From UBA6244 sp965140775 (GTDB lineage: Bacteria; Bacteroidota; Bacteroidia; Bacteroidales; F082), in contig OZ223471.1 in the NCBI GenBank assembly GCA_965140775.1, positions 682,001 to 746,000 on the forward strand: a stretch of DNA of 64,000 bases, in the 5' to 3' direction. The position numbers were made by a program, and so were the translations under genes. Position 1 is the first letter of the stretch. Every line of letters starts with the position of its first letter. The notes under the pieces are model-generated. The model was not told the DNA's origin and did not search any database. It saw nothing but the letters and a program-made list of their open reading frames with translations. Shown here one piece after another: positions 63,166-64,000 of the stretch.

Positions 63166-63579
63166 CTATAAATGCCGTTTTTCTAATACATGTACTTCGA
63201 TATTCGGGGTTCGGGGTTCTGCTGATTTTCTGATTAATAGCATAAACTAATGTTGGGTGCTACATAGAAAATCCTCGGCTGAATACAACACAAATACGGG
63301 GCACAAGCGGACGCTTGCGCCAGGTTGGGGAAGGAAACATAGCACATCCAGCGTCGGGAGTTGATAGGCACAAGCGGACGCTTGCTCCAGGATGGGGTTA
63401 TGACTGTTTTACTTAAAAAATATTCTATTACAAGTTTATAACAACTTGTTAATCAACCCTCCCTAACAGAAACAAGGCAAAACAACCCCTTTGTTTATAA
63501 TCATTTTATATTATAAGAAACGAAGGCAGAACGGCCACAATTTCTTAATTTCGCCTCGTTCGACAGAAAAAAGTACGTC
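63166..63579. other. Intergenic spacer with a direct repeat pair
   Basis: 414 bp between the LpxR-like gene and a regulator, both on the plus strand. It holds the two 31-bp repeats listed below and an A/T-rich stretch (63415-63560). No gene or terminator seen. TAATTTCG at 63546 is one base off a -7 box for the regulator. Confidence 0.6.
63300..63397. repeat. Two direct 31-bp repeats around a CAAGCGGACGCTTG palindrome
   Basis: Copies at 63300-63330 and 63367-63397 differ at two positions; each carries CAAGCG GA CGCTTG (63304-63317 and 63371-63384) followed by CCAGG and TGGGG. The hairpin core is close to the TTCAAGCGTGGACGCTTGAA of 28562. Confidence 0.8.
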
Positions 63580-64000
63580 ATGATCAGAGTAGCCTTGGTT
63601 GATGAACATCCGGTGGTAGGTGATGCCATTGAGAGCCTGTTGGCCGGTGCGGACGATATCGAGGTAACTTACACGGCGACTTCCATGGTGGAAATGATTC
63701 GTAAAAACAGCGAAGAACAAGTGCATGTGGCTTTGCTGGTTTACTACAATCCGGACGTGAAAGATGCCGAGGATGTGAAATTTCTCACCCATCGTTTTCC
63801 CAAGATTAAAGTGCTGATCCTTTCCATGTACAATGATGAAACTTTTATTCTGAAAATGATTAAGGCCGGTGCCAAGGGCCATCTGGCACGCGATACCAAC
63901 CGGTCGGAGATGCTGGAGGCCATCTACACGCTCAGGAACGGCTTTGAATTTTACGCCAAAACAATCACCAACATACTGCTTGCCAGCTATTTGAGCGACA
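63580..64000 (+). CDS. NarL/LuxR-type response regulator with degenerate receiver (partial)
   Basis: The first 140 codons are in the window and the gene runs off the edge. The N-terminal receiver keeps the acidic pair (D8, E9) and S82, but the phosphorylated Asp is V54 (context VALLVYYN) and the conserved Lys of GYLLKD is R104 (GHLARD). So phosphorylation in the usual way is unlikely; binding of a small molecule or constant activity is possible. The DNA-binding domain is expected beyond the window. No histidine kinase gene is adjacent inside the window. Confidence 0.85.
   Translation, partial: MIRVALVDEHPVVGDAIESLLAGADDIEVTYTATSMVEMIRKNSEEQVHVALLVYYNPDVKDAEDVKFLTHRFPKIKVLILSMYNDETFILKMIKAGAKGHLARDTNRSEMLEAIYTLRNGFEFYAKTITNILLASYLSD

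Noticed and set aside
63511..63882. 123-codon minus-strand frame at the end of the window
   Set aside because: Overlaps the receiver-type regulator on the plus strand, which has a clear fold and start; the minus frame has no motif.

Overview
The window looks like a chromosomal segment of a member of the Bacteroidota, probably an anaerobic or facultative marine or sediment Bacteroidia (a Marinilabiliales-like lineage is my guess, low confidence). The signs are: many start-proximal TAnnTTTG -7 boxes, some with an upstream TTTG or TTG; weak Shine-Dalgarno signals; TonB-dependent receptors with carboxypeptidase-regulatory-like N-domains; proteins with C-terminal type IX secretion sorting-like domains; a PorV/PorQ-family barrel; GldF/GldG; and AT-moderate coding with A/T-rich spacers.

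Layout. 0-1 kb: a gene tail, an AtpI-like membrane protein and a small membrane-anchored unknown. 1.1-10.5 kb: a three-gene surface operon (TonB receptor, 1,476-aa secreted protein, PorV-like barrel). 10.5-15.4 kb: greA, a HIT protein, phosphofructokinase, two tandem MscS channels and a small outer-membrane protein, with clear terminators. 15.4-19 kb (minus): tsaB, an efflux adaptor and a TolC-type channel, with a perfect 18-bp palindrome upstream. 19.2-23.2 kb: an M1 peptidase, a zinc-ribbon membrane protein and a serine-hydrolase lipoprotein. 23.2-26.6 kb (minus): thioredoxin-like protein, panC, panD, a flippase-like membrane protein and rfaE2. 26.6-28.3 kb: divergent acyl-CoA dehydrogenase and ridA. 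28.3-28.8 kb: a cluster of palindromic repeats. 28.8-33.9 kb (minus): sulfotransferase, B12-binding radical SAM protein and a second TonB receptor. 34-36.3 kb: panB, an RluA-type pseudouridine synthase and a hemolysin III protein. 36.6-38.9 kb (minus): an ABC-F ATPase and a flavin-binding-fold protein. 39.1-42.7 kb: gldF, gldG and a DUF4340-like protein.

42.8-63.2 kb is the most unusual part. Two large paralogues (1,001 and 1,133 aa) join receiver-like domains to a pyruvate-phosphate-dikinase-type ATP-grasp domain and have no recognisable phosphohistidine swivel motif. Between them lie an FKBP/SlyD-type isomerase, a 160-bp MITE-like element, a secreted sorting-domain protein, a YefM-YoeB toxin-antitoxin pair and a redox operon (NuoE-like, NuoF/HydB-like, a GltD/NuoG-like fusion and a dihydroorotate-dehydrogenase-like protein). 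An intact 1,307-bp IS4-family element with 17-bp inverted repeats and a 9-bp target duplication has landed exactly between the last two genes of that redox operon. The window ends with an LpxR-like lipid A deacylase, another palindromic repeat pair and the start of a NarL-type regulator whose receiver lacks the phosphorylatable aspartate.

Taken together the window holds envelope and surface export functions (TonB receptors, type IX cargo, Gld ABC proteins, LpxR, efflux), pantothenate synthesis split over two loci, and an NADH/ferredoxin-type redox complex. Pathway links beyond shared operons are inference.
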